The translations under genes were made by a program, and so were the position numbers. A stretch of 64,000 bases of DNA from Paenibacillus protaetiae. Its GTDB lineage: Bacteria > Bacillota > Bacilli > Paenibacillales > Paenibacillaceae. The notes under the pieces were generated by a model. That model saw nothing but the letters and a program-made list of their open reading frames with translations, did not search any database and had not been told where the DNA came from. Below, one piece after another: positions 38,018 through 45,793 of the stretch; positions within the stretch are counted from its first letter, which is position 1; every line of letters starts with the position of its first letter. Where the stretch lies: NCBI RefSeq assembly GCF_004135365.1, contig NZ_CP035492.1, positions 620,001 through 684,000 on the forward strand. The letters run 5' to 3'.

Positions 38018-38080
38018 TACATTATGAAGCTGGTTCTGCAAAAGCTTGGGTGTTTGTCGGGGAGGCATTTGACCAATTCC
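38018..38080 (-). promoter_or_regulatory. Sporulation-type promoter region of yjcZ copy 2
   Basis: CATAATGTA (minus strand, 38026-38018) fits CATAnnnTA and lies 35 bases from the start codon, the same distance as in copy 1. The block 38047-38080 matches 36706-36739 at 32 of 34 positions. Confidence 0.55.
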
Positions 38081-38131
38081 GGCAGCCCGCTTTTTCGGCA
38101 GGGAAGGAAAACCAGAAAAAACCTGTGGAAT

Positions 38132-38175
38132 AAGAACTGGTGTTCGTCATATAATAATAGCGAACACCAGTTCTT
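38132..38175 (+). promoter_or_regulatory. Twin LexA (SOS) boxes over the uvrX promoter
   Basis: GAACTGGTGTTC (38134-38145) and GAACACCAGTTC (38162-38173) each match the Bacillus LexA box GAAC-N4-GTTC. The two are exact reverse complements, forming a 15-base inverted repeat with a 14-base spacer that holds an AT-rich -10-like ATAATAAT. LexA bound here would cover the promoter of uvrX-yolD. Confidence 0.8.
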
Positions 38176-38196
38176 ACAGTGGAGGGTGGCATCGCA

Positions 38197-39465
38197 ATGC
38201 CGGATAAAGGGGAACGAGTCATTATGCTCGCGGACTGCCAGTCGTTTTATGCTTCGGTAGAAAAGGCTGAGCATCCCGAATATGCAGACAAACCGCTTGT
38301 TGTTGCCGGCGATCCCGAGCGAAGGTCCGGGATTGTGCTGGCTGCATGCCCGATTGCCAAGGCATATGGCGTTACGACCGCCGAGCGTCTCGGAGAGGCG
38401 CTTGCCAAATGCCCTTCGTTAGTCGTTGTAAAGCCGCATATGCAAAATTACATTGATGTATCAATGCAAATTACGAATATTTACACCAGCTACACCGATC
38501 TGGTAGAGTCCTATAGCATCGACGAGCAGTTTCTGGATGTGACAGGTTCACTCCATCTGTACGGTACGGCGGAGGAGTTGGCCCGGATCATTCAGCGCCG
38601 GATTTTATCGGAAACGGGCGTGTATGCGCGTTTCGGCATTTCGGGCAATAAAATTTTAGCCAAAATGGCTTGCGACAATTACGCCAAGAAAAGCGATTTG
38701 GGCATTTATACATTGCCAAAGAGCAATTTGGCCGGGCTATGGAAGCTTCCGGTCAACAACATGTTTATGGCCGGCAGCCGGATGACCCGGCATTTTCACG
38801 CGATGGGGCTTTCGACGATCGGCCAGGTGGCAGAGACGCCGCTGTCCAAGCTGAAGCAGATGATGCGGCGCAAATTTGGCAAAAACTCCGATATTCAGGC
38901 GGAGTTATATTGGCGTATTGCCAACGGCATTGATAACAGCCCGGTTACGCCGGGCACGCATGGGACGGACCCCCAATCGGTCGGGCATATGATGACCTTG
39001 CCCCGCGATTATGCAACGCTGGCGGATATTAAGGTCGTTCTCCTGGAGCTGACCGAGCTTGTATGCCAGCGCTGCCGGGGCCTCGGCTATATGGGGAATG
39101 TGATCTCGGTTGCCTGCATGGGCGCCGACTTCGAACGCCCTTCAGGATTCAGCCGCCAAATGAAGATGGAGGAGCCCACCAATATTACGAATCAGGCGTA
39201 CCGGGCTGCCTGCAAGCTGCTGGAACGGCATTGGGACGGCTTGCCTGTCCGCAAGGTTGGCGTCAGCGTGTCTCAGCTCAGCTCCGATGAGGAGTACCAG
39301 CTTTCGTTGTTTGATTTGGATAAGGAAAAGTTCAAAGCGCTTGAACGGGCTACTGACATGATTAAACGGAAATACGGCGACGCAAGCATTATGCGGGCGG
39401 TTTCCAAAACTTCTGCCGGCCAAGCGATCGACCGCTCCGCTAAGATCGGAGGGCACTACAAATGA
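38197..39465 (+). CDS. uvrX: Y-family DNA polymerase, UvrX/YqjW type
   Basis: A 422-residue translesion polymerase. The catalytic acidic residues are visible in MLADCQSFYASVEKA and in the palm motif ESYSIDEQFLDVTG (DE pair). The fingers block PLVVAGDPERRSGIVLAACPIAKAYGV and the helix-hairpin-helix/little-finger parts follow. The combination of a long linker and the C-terminal QLSLFD clamp-binding-like motif fits the UvrX/ImpB/SamB group rather than DinB. ATG 38197 follows GGAGGG. SOS-controlled through twin LexA boxes and coupled to a YolD-like gene. Confidence 0.9.
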   Translation: MPDKGERVIMLADCQSFYASVEKAEHPEYADKPLVVAGDPERRSGIVLAACPIAKAYGVTTAERLGEALAKCPSLVVVKPHMQNYIDVSMQITNIYTSYTDLVESYSIDEQFLDVTGSLHLYGTAEELARIIQRRILSETGVYARFGISGNKILAKMACDNYAKKSDLGIYTLPKSNLAGLWKLPVNNMFMAGSRMTRHFHAMGLSTIGQVAETPLSKLKQMMRRKFGKNSDIQAELYWRIANGIDNSPVTPGTHGTDPQSVGHMMTLPRDYATLADIKVVLLELTELVCQRCRGLGYMGNVISVACMGADFERPSGFSRQMKMEEPTNITNQAYRAACKLLERHWDGLPVRKVGVSVSQLSSDEEYQLSLFDLDKEKFKALERATDMIKRKYGDASIMRAVSKTSAGQAIDRSAKIGGHYK

Positions 39466-39791
39466 CTAGAAAAAAACTGGAAGGAAACGGAATGTGGGAA
39501 TCCAGCCGGATGATGCTTCCCGAGCACAAAGCAGCTATTAATGAACGGGAGCGGGAACTGCGGCGCAGGAAACGGATTGAGCTGGATGAGAGCGAATGGG
39601 AGCGAATCTCCGCTATGATGGCGGAGTCGCTGGAGCGGCGCAAGCCGATTACGCTGCGCTTGTACGACCCGTACGAGGCGCGAGCGGCCGAAGGGGTGGT
39701 GGAACGGATTGACGTGCCGGGCGGGCGTGTACGCTTGGATGGCGTGTGGGTGCGGGTAAAGGATGTGGAAAGCGCGGCGCTGGCCGATTAA
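39462..39791 (+). CDS. YolD-like family protein
   Basis: The 109-residue protein (KLEGNGMWESSRMMLPEHKAAI followed by a charged helix and a C-terminal beta region VVERIDVPGGRVRLDGVWVRV) is a YolD-like protein, which in Gram-positives is almost always encoded directly after a UvrX-type polymerase and is thought to be its partner. ATG overlaps the uvrX stop (ATGA), so the two are co-translated. Confidence 0.9.
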   Translation: MTRKKLEGNGMWESSRMMLPEHKAAINERERELRRRKRIELDESEWERISAMMAESLERRKPITLRLYDPYEARAAEGVVERIDVPGGRVRLDGVWVRVKDVESAALAD

Positions 39792-39881
39792 ATGTGCGGG
39801 CAGCATGACAGCGCCCAATCAAAACCGCTGATCCGGGCATAGGCTACTATCATCAATGAACAACAGGAAGGGGCTTCTCCT

Positions 39882-40067
39882 ATGGCTTCGTCCGATACGG
39901 AAATTGGCACGATTAGCGCGGATGATTTGGCGGTTATTGCAGCAGTAGTGGTCATTATTGGCGATGCGCTTGCCTTGTGGGCAGTGTGGCGCGCCCGGGC
40001 TGAAAATTTGGAGTCCTCATCAGCGGGGAGCAAAGCAGGGGACCGTTCATCCCGAAAAAAATCATAG
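39882..40067 (+). CDS. Small single-span membrane protein, unknown
   Basis: The 61-residue product has an acidic N-terminus, one membrane helix (LAVIAAVVVIIGDALALWAVW) and a basic Ser-rich tail. AGGAAGGGG precedes the ATG. No family recognised. It lies between the SOS pair and a holin-like gene. Confidence 0.55.
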   Translation: MASSDTEIGTISADDLAVIAAVVVIIGDALALWAVWRARAENLESSSAGSKAGDRSSRKKS

Positions 40068-40265
40068 TCCTGCAAGAGGCTGCGCCTGTAGCTTCTTGAA
40101 GGGCTTTTTGCATAAACAATGCGGACAAGCTCAAGCAAGCGTGAAGCATATCAGAAAGAGCGGCGCATACAATGAATGCACAAGGACGTGCTTGCAAGGC
40201 GTGTCCGCATCCGGTCCGCGCGCAGGATTTCATAACGGAAGTGAAATCGGGAGGAGTGGTCGCTA

Positions 40266-40550
40266 ATGTGGGATGAAGTGAAAGACCTGATTGACCCTAA
40301 CCTGTTCATTGTGGTTGCCGCCTGCTGGGCAATCGGCTACATTTTGAAGCAGACGCCCAAAATACCGGATTGGACCATTGTTTATTTGGTTACGATCGCT
40401 GCTATTTTATTTACGCTATGTATACTTGGATTTCATGTGCAAAGCGTGCTCCAGGGCATATTATGCGGAGCGTTCTCTGTTTACGGCAACCAAATTTTGA
40501 AGCAGACGACGGAAGGCATCACTTTAAACAGGAACAGAGGAGCCAAATAA
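40266..40550 (+). CDS. Phage-holin-family-like small membrane protein
   Basis: The 94-residue protein has three hydrophobic segments (LFIVVAACWAIGYIL, WTIVYLVTIAAILFTLCILGF, VLQGILCGAFSVYG) and a basic C-terminus, the layout of class I phage holins; the spacing and the IPDWTIVYLV segment resemble the holin family found in many Paenibacillus chromosomes. No endolysin or other phage gene is nearby, so it may be domesticated. GGGAGGAG precedes the ATG. Confidence 0.65.
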   Translation: MWDEVKDLIDPNLFIVVAACWAIGYILKQTPKIPDWTIVYLVTIAAILFTLCILGFHVQSVLQGILCGAFSVYGNQILKQTTEGITLNRNRGAK

Positions 40551-40634
40551 AAAAACAGCCGCTGGACGGATGTTTCCCGATCCAAGGAAAGGGAAGCGCC
40601 TTACAGCGGCCGTTTGTTATGCTGCCCTATAAAG

Positions 40635-40916
40635 TTACAGCGGCCGATGGCCGCCGCCATGGAAACCTCCGCCGCCGTGGAAGCCGCCTCCGAAGCCGGG
40701 ACCGCCATGGAAACCTCCGCCAAAACCCGGGCCGCCGTGGAAACCGGGACCGCCGTGGAAGCCTGGTCCGAAGAAAGGGCCGTGGAAGCCGCCGAAGCCG
40801 AAGCCGAACGGGAAAGGAATAGGAAGCGGAAACGGGTACGGATAAGGATACGGCGGATAATAAGGCGGATAAGGGGGATACGGGCCAACACCAACGCCAA
40901 CTGGGCCGATAGCCAT
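40635..40916 (-). CDS. Gly/Pro/Phe/His-rich low-complexity protein, probable spore surface protein
   Basis: The 93-residue product starts MAIGPVGVGVGP, continues with a proline/tyrosine block (PYPPYPPYYPPYPYPYPF) and then glycine/phenylalanine/histidine repeats (GFHGGPGF, GGGFHGGPGF). AAGGAGG (minus strand) lies seven bases before the start, which decides for this strand over the overlapping plus-strand frame. Such compositions are usual in exosporium/coat proteins; there is no signal peptide. Confidence 0.6.
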   Translation of the reverse strand: MAIGPVGVGVGPYPPYPPYYPPYPYPYPFPLPIPFPFGFGFGGFHGPFFGPGFHGGPGFHGGPGFGGGFHGGPGFGGGFHGGGGFHGGGHRPL

Positions 40917-41071
40917 TGAGATTGCCTCCTTGCAAAGATGAAAGTGATGAAATAGCCTATGCGGCCGTGCGGAAAAGCGTGAAATAAACTTCCTAATTTG
41001 CAGCGCCCCTGCATATACATAACTATAGGACGGATCGGCGGAGGCGAACGCGGTTGGAGGAATACGCCTAT

Positions 41072-41227
41072 ATGGCGGTATGGCTTATCGGCTTATTTGG
41101 CCTAGTAGGCATTGTAATCGCCGAGGTGGCCAAAGTTGTTGCTCAAGACCAGGATGCAGCGGAACATTCAGAACAGCCGTCCAGGCTGTATAAGCTGTGG
41201 AAAGCTTCGCGGAAGAAAAAAGAGTAA
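41072..41227 (+). CDS. Small membrane protein, 51 residues
   Basis: A membrane helix (MAVWLIGLFGLVGIVIAEVAKVV) is followed by a polar tail ending KASRKKKE. GGAGG lies 11 bases before ATG 41072; an in-frame TTG at 41054 also has a possible GGAGG. No family recognised. Confidence 0.5.
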   Translation: MAVWLIGLFGLVGIVIAEVAKVVAQDQDAAEHSEQPSRLYKLWKASRKKKE

Positions 41228-41364
41228 CGCAATCGTAAATATCATAGCTGCGGCCGGCCGAGCTGGCCTGACGAATGCATAATTTAGCCTGCCCCGGTTT
41301 ATACTAATTGCCGTTCCAGCTAGGAAGCGGTTGTAGAACCGCTATAACAAAAGGAGCGAGAGCG

Positions 41365-41613
41365 ATGAACGAGACAGGCGCATCCAACGAAAGAGAACAT
41401 TTTGTTGCGGTACAAAAAAACGGGGACGGTGATTTAACCGCCTTCCAGACGTCTGCAGGCAGAGTGCTGGATTACGGCACGGCGTTAACCGAAGTGCAGG
41501 CGGGGAATATCGCGGGTGTCAATGCGTTTAAAGGACGCGATGGCGAAACCTATATTCGCGGGGATGCCGACGGCGACCCGACTAACAATTTAGATAATCT
41601 GCCGATCTTTTGA
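41365..41613 (+). CDS. DUF3892 domain protein
   Basis: The 82-residue protein has the DUF3892 layout: HFVAVQKNGDGDLTAFQTSAGRVLDYGTALTEVQAGNIAGVNAFKGRDGETYIRGDAD. Function unknown. AAAGGAGCGAG precedes ATG 41365. It converges on the MBL-fold gene, with a shared terminator between them. Confidence 0.85.
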   Translation: MNETGASNEREHFVAVQKNGDGDLTAFQTSAGRVLDYGTALTEVQAGNIAGVNAFKGRDGETYIRGDADGDPTNNLDNLPIF

Positions 41614-41629
41614 CCGGAAACGTATAGGA

Positions 41630-41668
41630 AGAGGCGCCAGCATCCAGCGATGCGGCGCCTCTTTGCTT
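41630..41668. terminator. Bidirectional terminator
   Basis: AGAGGCGCC (41630-41638) and GGCGCCTCT (41654-41662) with a 15-base loop, followed by TTGCTTTG. Confidence 0.7.
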
Positions 41669-41673
41669 TGCGG

Positions 41674-42398
41674 TCAGACCGGCTGTACCTCTCCGGTGCG
41701 AATAAAGCGCATCCGGCCGGTCCGGCCTTCAAACTGCTCCATGGCATCTCCGTAATGCATGAGCCACAGCCGGCTTTGAATCGAATCCGGCAGCGTGAGC
41801 AGCTCGTCCAGCGTTGCATGAACTTCTCCGGGGCCGGCAAGCTGGCAGTCGTGATAAATCGTTTGAACACCGTCCTGCACCAGCTTCTCCAGCAGCCCAG
41901 GGTTAAAACGCATATCGGCGGAGTAAAAGAAGCGGCCGTTAAATAAAAAAGAATAACTGTTTTTGCCGTCGATATGGTCGGTACGGATCGGCTTCACGAC
42001 GATGCCGGGTGCAATTTCGTTATTCTGATCCGCTTCAAGCGGGCGTACGTCAAAAAAATGCTCAAGCTTGTTCAGCTCCCCTTGCGTCAGCCCGCCGCGC
42101 AGCGTATGCTCCCACAGCGGTTCCGCCAGCGTCGATGCCAGGTAAAGCACAGGCTTGCGCTTATGCACAAACATCATTTGAAACGCATATTCCTCGAGCC
42201 CGCCGACATGGTCGGCATGGATGTGGCTGATCAGGACGCCGTCCAGCTCGCCGAAGGAAATTCCCCGGTTATGCAGGGCGCGCGGCAGTGTAATGCCGCA
42301 GTCCAGCAGCAGCTTAAAGCCCCCGCTTCCAATAAAGCGTTATTATTGTCGTACATTTTGGCAAATGCGCTTCCGGTGCCAATCATTTCAATGTTCAC
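41674..42398 (-). pseudogene. MBL-fold metallo-hydrolase, frameshifted as read
   Basis: Read on the minus strand from GTG 42398 (GGAAGG ahead), the protein starts VNIEMIGTGSAFAKMYDNNNALLEAG and then leaves frame. Adding one C/G to the run at 42320-42324 restores FKLLLDCGITLPRALHN and the metal-binding motif HIHADHVGGLEE, then the remainder (DHIDGKNSYSFLFNGRFFYSADM and MHYGD) to 41674. It would be a 241-residue beta-lactamase-fold hydrolase of the RNase Z-like/phosphodiesterase type. As sequenced, the metal-binding part is separated from the rest. Confidence 0.8.
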
Positions 42399-42541
42399 CC
42401 CGGATCCTTCCTTTCCGCTTTAGCTTCTTCATTAAATGTAACAATAATTTTAAGCAGCGGCAATGCGAATACGGGCGCAAACCGTCCTCCGCCTGCATAC
42501 GATGCATCATCATACATGCAGCCGGAGGGCGGGATTTTATA

Positions 42542-42748
42542 ATGGCAAAAGGGAACAGCAAAGCCAAGGTCGTCAAAAAAACAAAATCAACTGAACGGAA
42601 GCAATATCATTATAAGCTGGTATTATCGGATACTTGCGCCGTATGCAAAACGCCGTGTGAACGCGGAATGAGCTATTTGGCGCGCATGAAAAAGCCAGGG
42701 GCCGTCGGCAAAGGGGTGCCGTGTATTCTGACTCGTACGTATTCCTGA
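42542..42748 (+). CDS. Small Cys-containing basic protein, 68 residues
   Basis: The start is a lysine-rich tail (MAKGNSKAKVVKKTKSTERK), followed by a compact region with CAVCKTPCERGMSYLARM and a final cysteine, a possible zinc knuckle. GGAGGGCGG lies ten bases ahead of ATG 42542. The function is unknown; I recognise it only as a conserved-looking Paenibacillus-type small protein. An upstream open stretch in the same frame has no ribosome binding site. Confidence 0.6.
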   Translation: MAKGNSKAKVVKKTKSTERKQYHYKLVLSDTCAVCKTPCERGMSYLARMKKPGAVGKGVPCILTRTYS

Positions 42749-42913
42749 TCATTCGCGGGCGTCATTTCCCGGGCAACCGCAGCTTTCAGCATGATTTGAC
42801 ATCCGCTCAGAAGCAAGGCGCAGGACAAATATTTTATAGGGACAGCCGCAACTTTACCTGATAGGCAGAGTATAACTTTACATCCAATACAGCGGATGGA
42901 GGGTTTTGCCATA

Positions 42914-43477
42914 ATGAAATACAGGAAAGTCGTTGTATGGCTGTGCGTGCTGATGCTTGTCGGGGGAACGGCTATATTTGCGGATGCGGCAGTACAGAAA
43001 GTGCGGGTCATTATTAACGGACAATCGGGCGATGGCGGCCTCGTCATGGACGGCAAGACGTATTTGCCGCTTCGCGAGGTGGCGAGCGGACTGAATGCCA
43101 TTGTCGACTGGGACAATCAGAATAAGAAAGCGACGATTATTAAGCCGAACGTTCATTTGGTATTGTTTAAGGACAACGCGATATTCGGCAAAGTGTCCAA
43201 AGGCAATAAATATACGTTTAACGTATTTGCCCAGGTGGATAATTTGAAAACAAGCATATCTGCGGTCAAAGTATCCATATTTGATCCATACGGCAACGAG
43301 AAGACGATTCAATCGCAGACGCTTGATATGAACAAAGATAACTTCTGGTACCGGACGCAGGATATTCAGTACAGCTTTGATTATACAGGCAAATACGCGG
43401 TCCGGTTTTTTATGAAAACAAGTCCGGACGCTGAATGGACTTCTGTATCGGAAATTTTGATCTCTTCGGAGACGTAA
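42914..43477 (+). CDS. Secreted protein with copper amine oxidase N-terminal-like stalk domain
   Basis: A signal peptide (VVVWLCVLMLVGGTAIFADAA) is followed by a stalk domain of the Cu_amine_oxidN1 type (VRVIINGQSGDGGLVMDGKTYLPLREVASGLNAIVDWDNQNKKATI), a common cell-wall-linked module in Paenibacillus, then a beta-rich domain of about 110 residues without a recognised family. ATG 42914 is 11 bases after GGAGGG. The 187-residue length and monocistronic layout suggest an envelope protein of unknown task. Confidence 0.8.
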   Translation: MKYRKVVVWLCVLMLVGGTAIFADAAVQKVRVIINGQSGDGGLVMDGKTYLPLREVASGLNAIVDWDNQNKKATIIKPNVHLVLFKDNAIFGKVSKGNKYTFNVFAQVDNLKTSISAVKVSIFDPYGNEKTIQSQTLDMNKDNFWYRTQDIQYSFDYTGKYAVRFFMKTSPDAEWTSVSEILISSET

Positions 43478-43480
43478 TGG

Positions 43481-43521
43481 AAGGCGCTTTTTGCTTGCAA
43501 GGAAGCAAAGGCGCCTTTTTT
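43481..43521 (+). terminator. Terminator
   Basis: AAGGCGC (43481-43487) and GCGCCTT (43511-43517) with an inner TTGCTT/AAGCAA stem, followed by T residues. Confidence 0.8.
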
Positions 43522-43605
43522 GGCATACGGTTAATGTTTGACCGGAGATGGTTCACGTGGTACGATACGGAAGAAAAGCATCAATTACTGAAATGGGGTT
43601 AATCA

Positions 43606-43917
43606 ATGAGCGAGCATGTGCATGATGAGAATTGCAACCATGACCACGATCATGAGCATGAAGAGCATGTATTCGTCGTCACGAACGATGAAGGCGAAGA
43701 ACGTGAGATGGTAATGGTATATACATTCGAATCCGAGGACCAAGTGTATGCAGTTCTGCTGGATCGTAACGATATTGAAGCAGACGGCGTTATTTTCCGC
43801 ATTGAGGAAGAGAACGACGAAGCGTTCCTTGTCGGTATTGAAGACGACGAAGAATGGGATCGCGTTGCAGCGATTTATGAAGAAATCGCCCGCACCGAAA
43901 ACGAAAAAAACAGCTAA
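43606..43917 (+). CDS. DUF1292 family protein (YrzB-like)
   Basis: The 103-residue acidic protein has a histidine/aspartate-rich start (HVHDENCNHDHDHEHEEH), then the DUF1292 core (FVVTNDEGEEREMVMVYTFE..YAVLLDRND..VIFRIEEE). The family is widespread in Firmicutes and has no established function; the His-rich tail may bind metal. The ribosome binding site is weak (GGGG). A terminator follows at 44022. Confidence 0.88.
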   Translation: MSEHVHDENCNHDHDHEHEEHVFVVTNDEGEEREMVMVYTFESEDQVYAVLLDRNDIEADGVIFRIEEENDEAFLVGIEDDEEWDRVAAIYEEIARTENEKNS

Positions 43918-44021
43918 TGCAAGGAAAGGGGCCAACCGGCCTCTTTTTTGTTGAAAATCATATGATGGGCTGCGGCTGCGGCGAAGCGCCCAAAGCCAAA
44001 CAAAAAGCTGCAATTCCTTGT

Positions 44022-44073
44022 GAACGGCTCCCCGATGGCAGGTTAACGCTATCGGGGAGCCGTTCCTTTTTTT
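44022..44073 (+). terminator. Terminator with perfect 15-base stem
   Basis: GAACGGCTCCCCGAT (44022-44036) and ATCGGGGAGCCGTTC (44051-44065), then CTTTTTTT. Confidence 0.92.
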
Positions 44074-44119
44074 CAAGGAAAGCAGCTTGTTGTGTTGGAG
44101 GCAACAGCCAAACCGGCGT

Positions 44120-45589
44120 TTAAAAAATAGCCGTTTCTTCTACAATGACTTTAACAAATTCGATGCTGCGGTCTTCCGGGCCTTTCACCGGCAGCCCAAC
44201 CTCAACATGATCAACGATGTAATCAATATTTTTTTGCGAAATGACTTCGCCCGGGAGCAGGATCGGAATGCCCGGCGGATAAACGTAAATAAATTCCGCA
44301 ATAATGCGTCCGGCCGATTCCTTGAATGGAATCGTTTCCGTCTCGGCGTAAAAGGCGTCGCGCGGCGTCAGCGAAAGCTGCGGAATATCCGGGATTTTGA
44401 CCACAAGCTCGCGAGCTTCAGCGCCTTCATGGTATGCAGCGGACAAATCCCGCAGCGCGGTTAACAGCTTTTCAATGGTTTCTTCTGTATCACCAGGCGT
44501 TACCAGGCAAAGAATGTTATACATATCGCTCATTTCGATTTCCAGGTTATGGTTATCGCGGAGCCAGTTTTCCGTGTCGTAGCCCGTTAGGCCGAGGTGG
44601 CGGATATGGATCGTTACCTTCGTCGGATCATAGTCATACGTAGCTTCACCGCCCAGCAGCTCCTCGCCGAAGCAATACAAGCCCGGGATCTGGTTGATTT
44701 GCTCGCGTGCATAGGTCGCCAGCCTGATCGCTTTTTCCGCCATGTCATGGCCGTTAATCGCCAGATTGCGGCGGGATGTATCCAGCGAACCAAGCAAAAT
44801 ATAAGAGGTCGACGTTGTCGTCAGCATGCTTATAATCGTTTGTACCCGATAAGGATTAATAAAGCCTTTGCGTACGTTCAGAATGGAGCTTTGCGTCATC
44901 GAGCCGCCAAGCTTATGGACGCTTGTTGCCGCCATATCGGCGCCGGCTTGCATCGCGGACATCGGCAGTTTCTCATGGAAGTGGATCAATACGCCATGCG
45001 CTTCGTCAACCAGCACCGGAATGTCGAAGGAATGGACGAGCTCCACGATTTCTTTCAGATTGGCGCAAATGCCGTAATAGGTCGGGTTGATGACGAGCAC
45101 GGCTTTGGCGTCCGGATGGCGCTCCAGCGCCCGCCGAACGGAACGGGTTGTAATGCCGTGGTCGATCCCGAGGTTTGCGTCACGGGCGGGCGATATAAAT
45201 ACCGGGCGCGCGCCCGCGAAAATAATGGCGGACATAACGGATTTATGAATATTGCGCGGGACGATGATTTTATCGCCTGGCGAGCAAACCGTCAAAATCA
45301 TCGTCATAATCGCGCCGCTCGTGCCTTGTACCGAAAAATATGTATAATCGGCCCCAAAAGCATCGGCTGCCAGCTTCTGAGCTTGTTCGATAACGCCCGT
45401 CGGCTGGTGCAGGTCGTCAAGCGGGGCAATATTGATCAGGTCGATTGACAGTGCGTTATCGCCGATAAATTCCCGGAATTCCGGGTCTGTGCCTTGTCCT
45501 TTTTTATGTCCGGGAATATGGAATTGTACCGGATTATTAGCCGCGTGGTTGCGTAGTGCTGTGAACAGCGGGGTTTTGTTGTGATCCAT
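44120..45589 (-). CDS. speA: Arginine decarboxylase (SpeA, aminotransferase-fold)
   Basis: This 489-residue PLP enzyme of the Orn/Lys/Arg decarboxylase class I fold makes agmatine from arginine, the first step of polyamine synthesis in Bacillus. The blocks PVQFHIPGHKKGQGTDPEF, SIDLINIAPLDDLHQPTG, FSVQGTSGAIMTMI and the PLP lysine K226 in TSVHKLGGSMTQSS match Bacillus SpeA; so does LTPRDAFYAETE near the C-terminus. A TTG 33 bases further upstream is open, but the ATG at 45589 fits the GGCAGGG ribosome binding site. A lysine decarboxylase role cannot be excluded from sequence alone. Confidence 0.9.
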   Translation of the reverse strand: MDHNKTPLFTALRNHAANNPVQFHIPGHKKGQGTDPEFREFIGDNALSIDLINIAPLDDLHQPTGVIEQAQKLAADAFGADYTYFSVQGTSGAIMTMILTVCSPGDKIIVPRNIHKSVMSAIIFAGARPVFISPARDANLGIDHGITTRSVRRALERHPDAKAVLVINPTYYGICANLKEIVELVHSFDIPVLVDEAHGVLIHFHEKLPMSAMQAGADMAATSVHKLGGSMTQSSILNVRKGFINPYRVQTIISMLTTTSTSYILLGSLDTSRRNLAINGHDMAEKAIRLATYAREQINQIPGLYCFGEELLGGEATYDYDPTKVTIHIRHLGLTGYDTENWLRDNHNLEIEMSDMYNILCLVTPGDTEETIEKLLTALRDLSAAYHEGAEARELVVKIPDIPQLSLTPRDAFYAETETIPFKESAGRIIAEFIYVYPPGIPILLPGEVISQKNIDYIVDHVEVGLPVKGPEDRSIEFVKVIVEETAIF

Positions 45590-45793
45590 CGCTTTCATCC
45601 CTGCCTTTTCTGCTGAAATCAAAATATCTAATCAATCATTCAATGCGCAAACAAACTAGGATGAGTATAGCAAAAACAGTTCGGAATGCAAGAATCATTT
45701 TTTGCAGGCGGCTATGATTTCGCATAATGTTCAATTGTAAAACCGGCATGGCGGAGTAATTGTGTTACGATAACGAAAGGAGGCTGGAAAAAA

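Noticed and set aside
40614-40919. Plus-strand 101-codon frame overlapping the Gly-rich gene
   Set aside because: The product is an arginine/glutamate/alanine-rich shadow; the ribosome binding site is on the minus strand.
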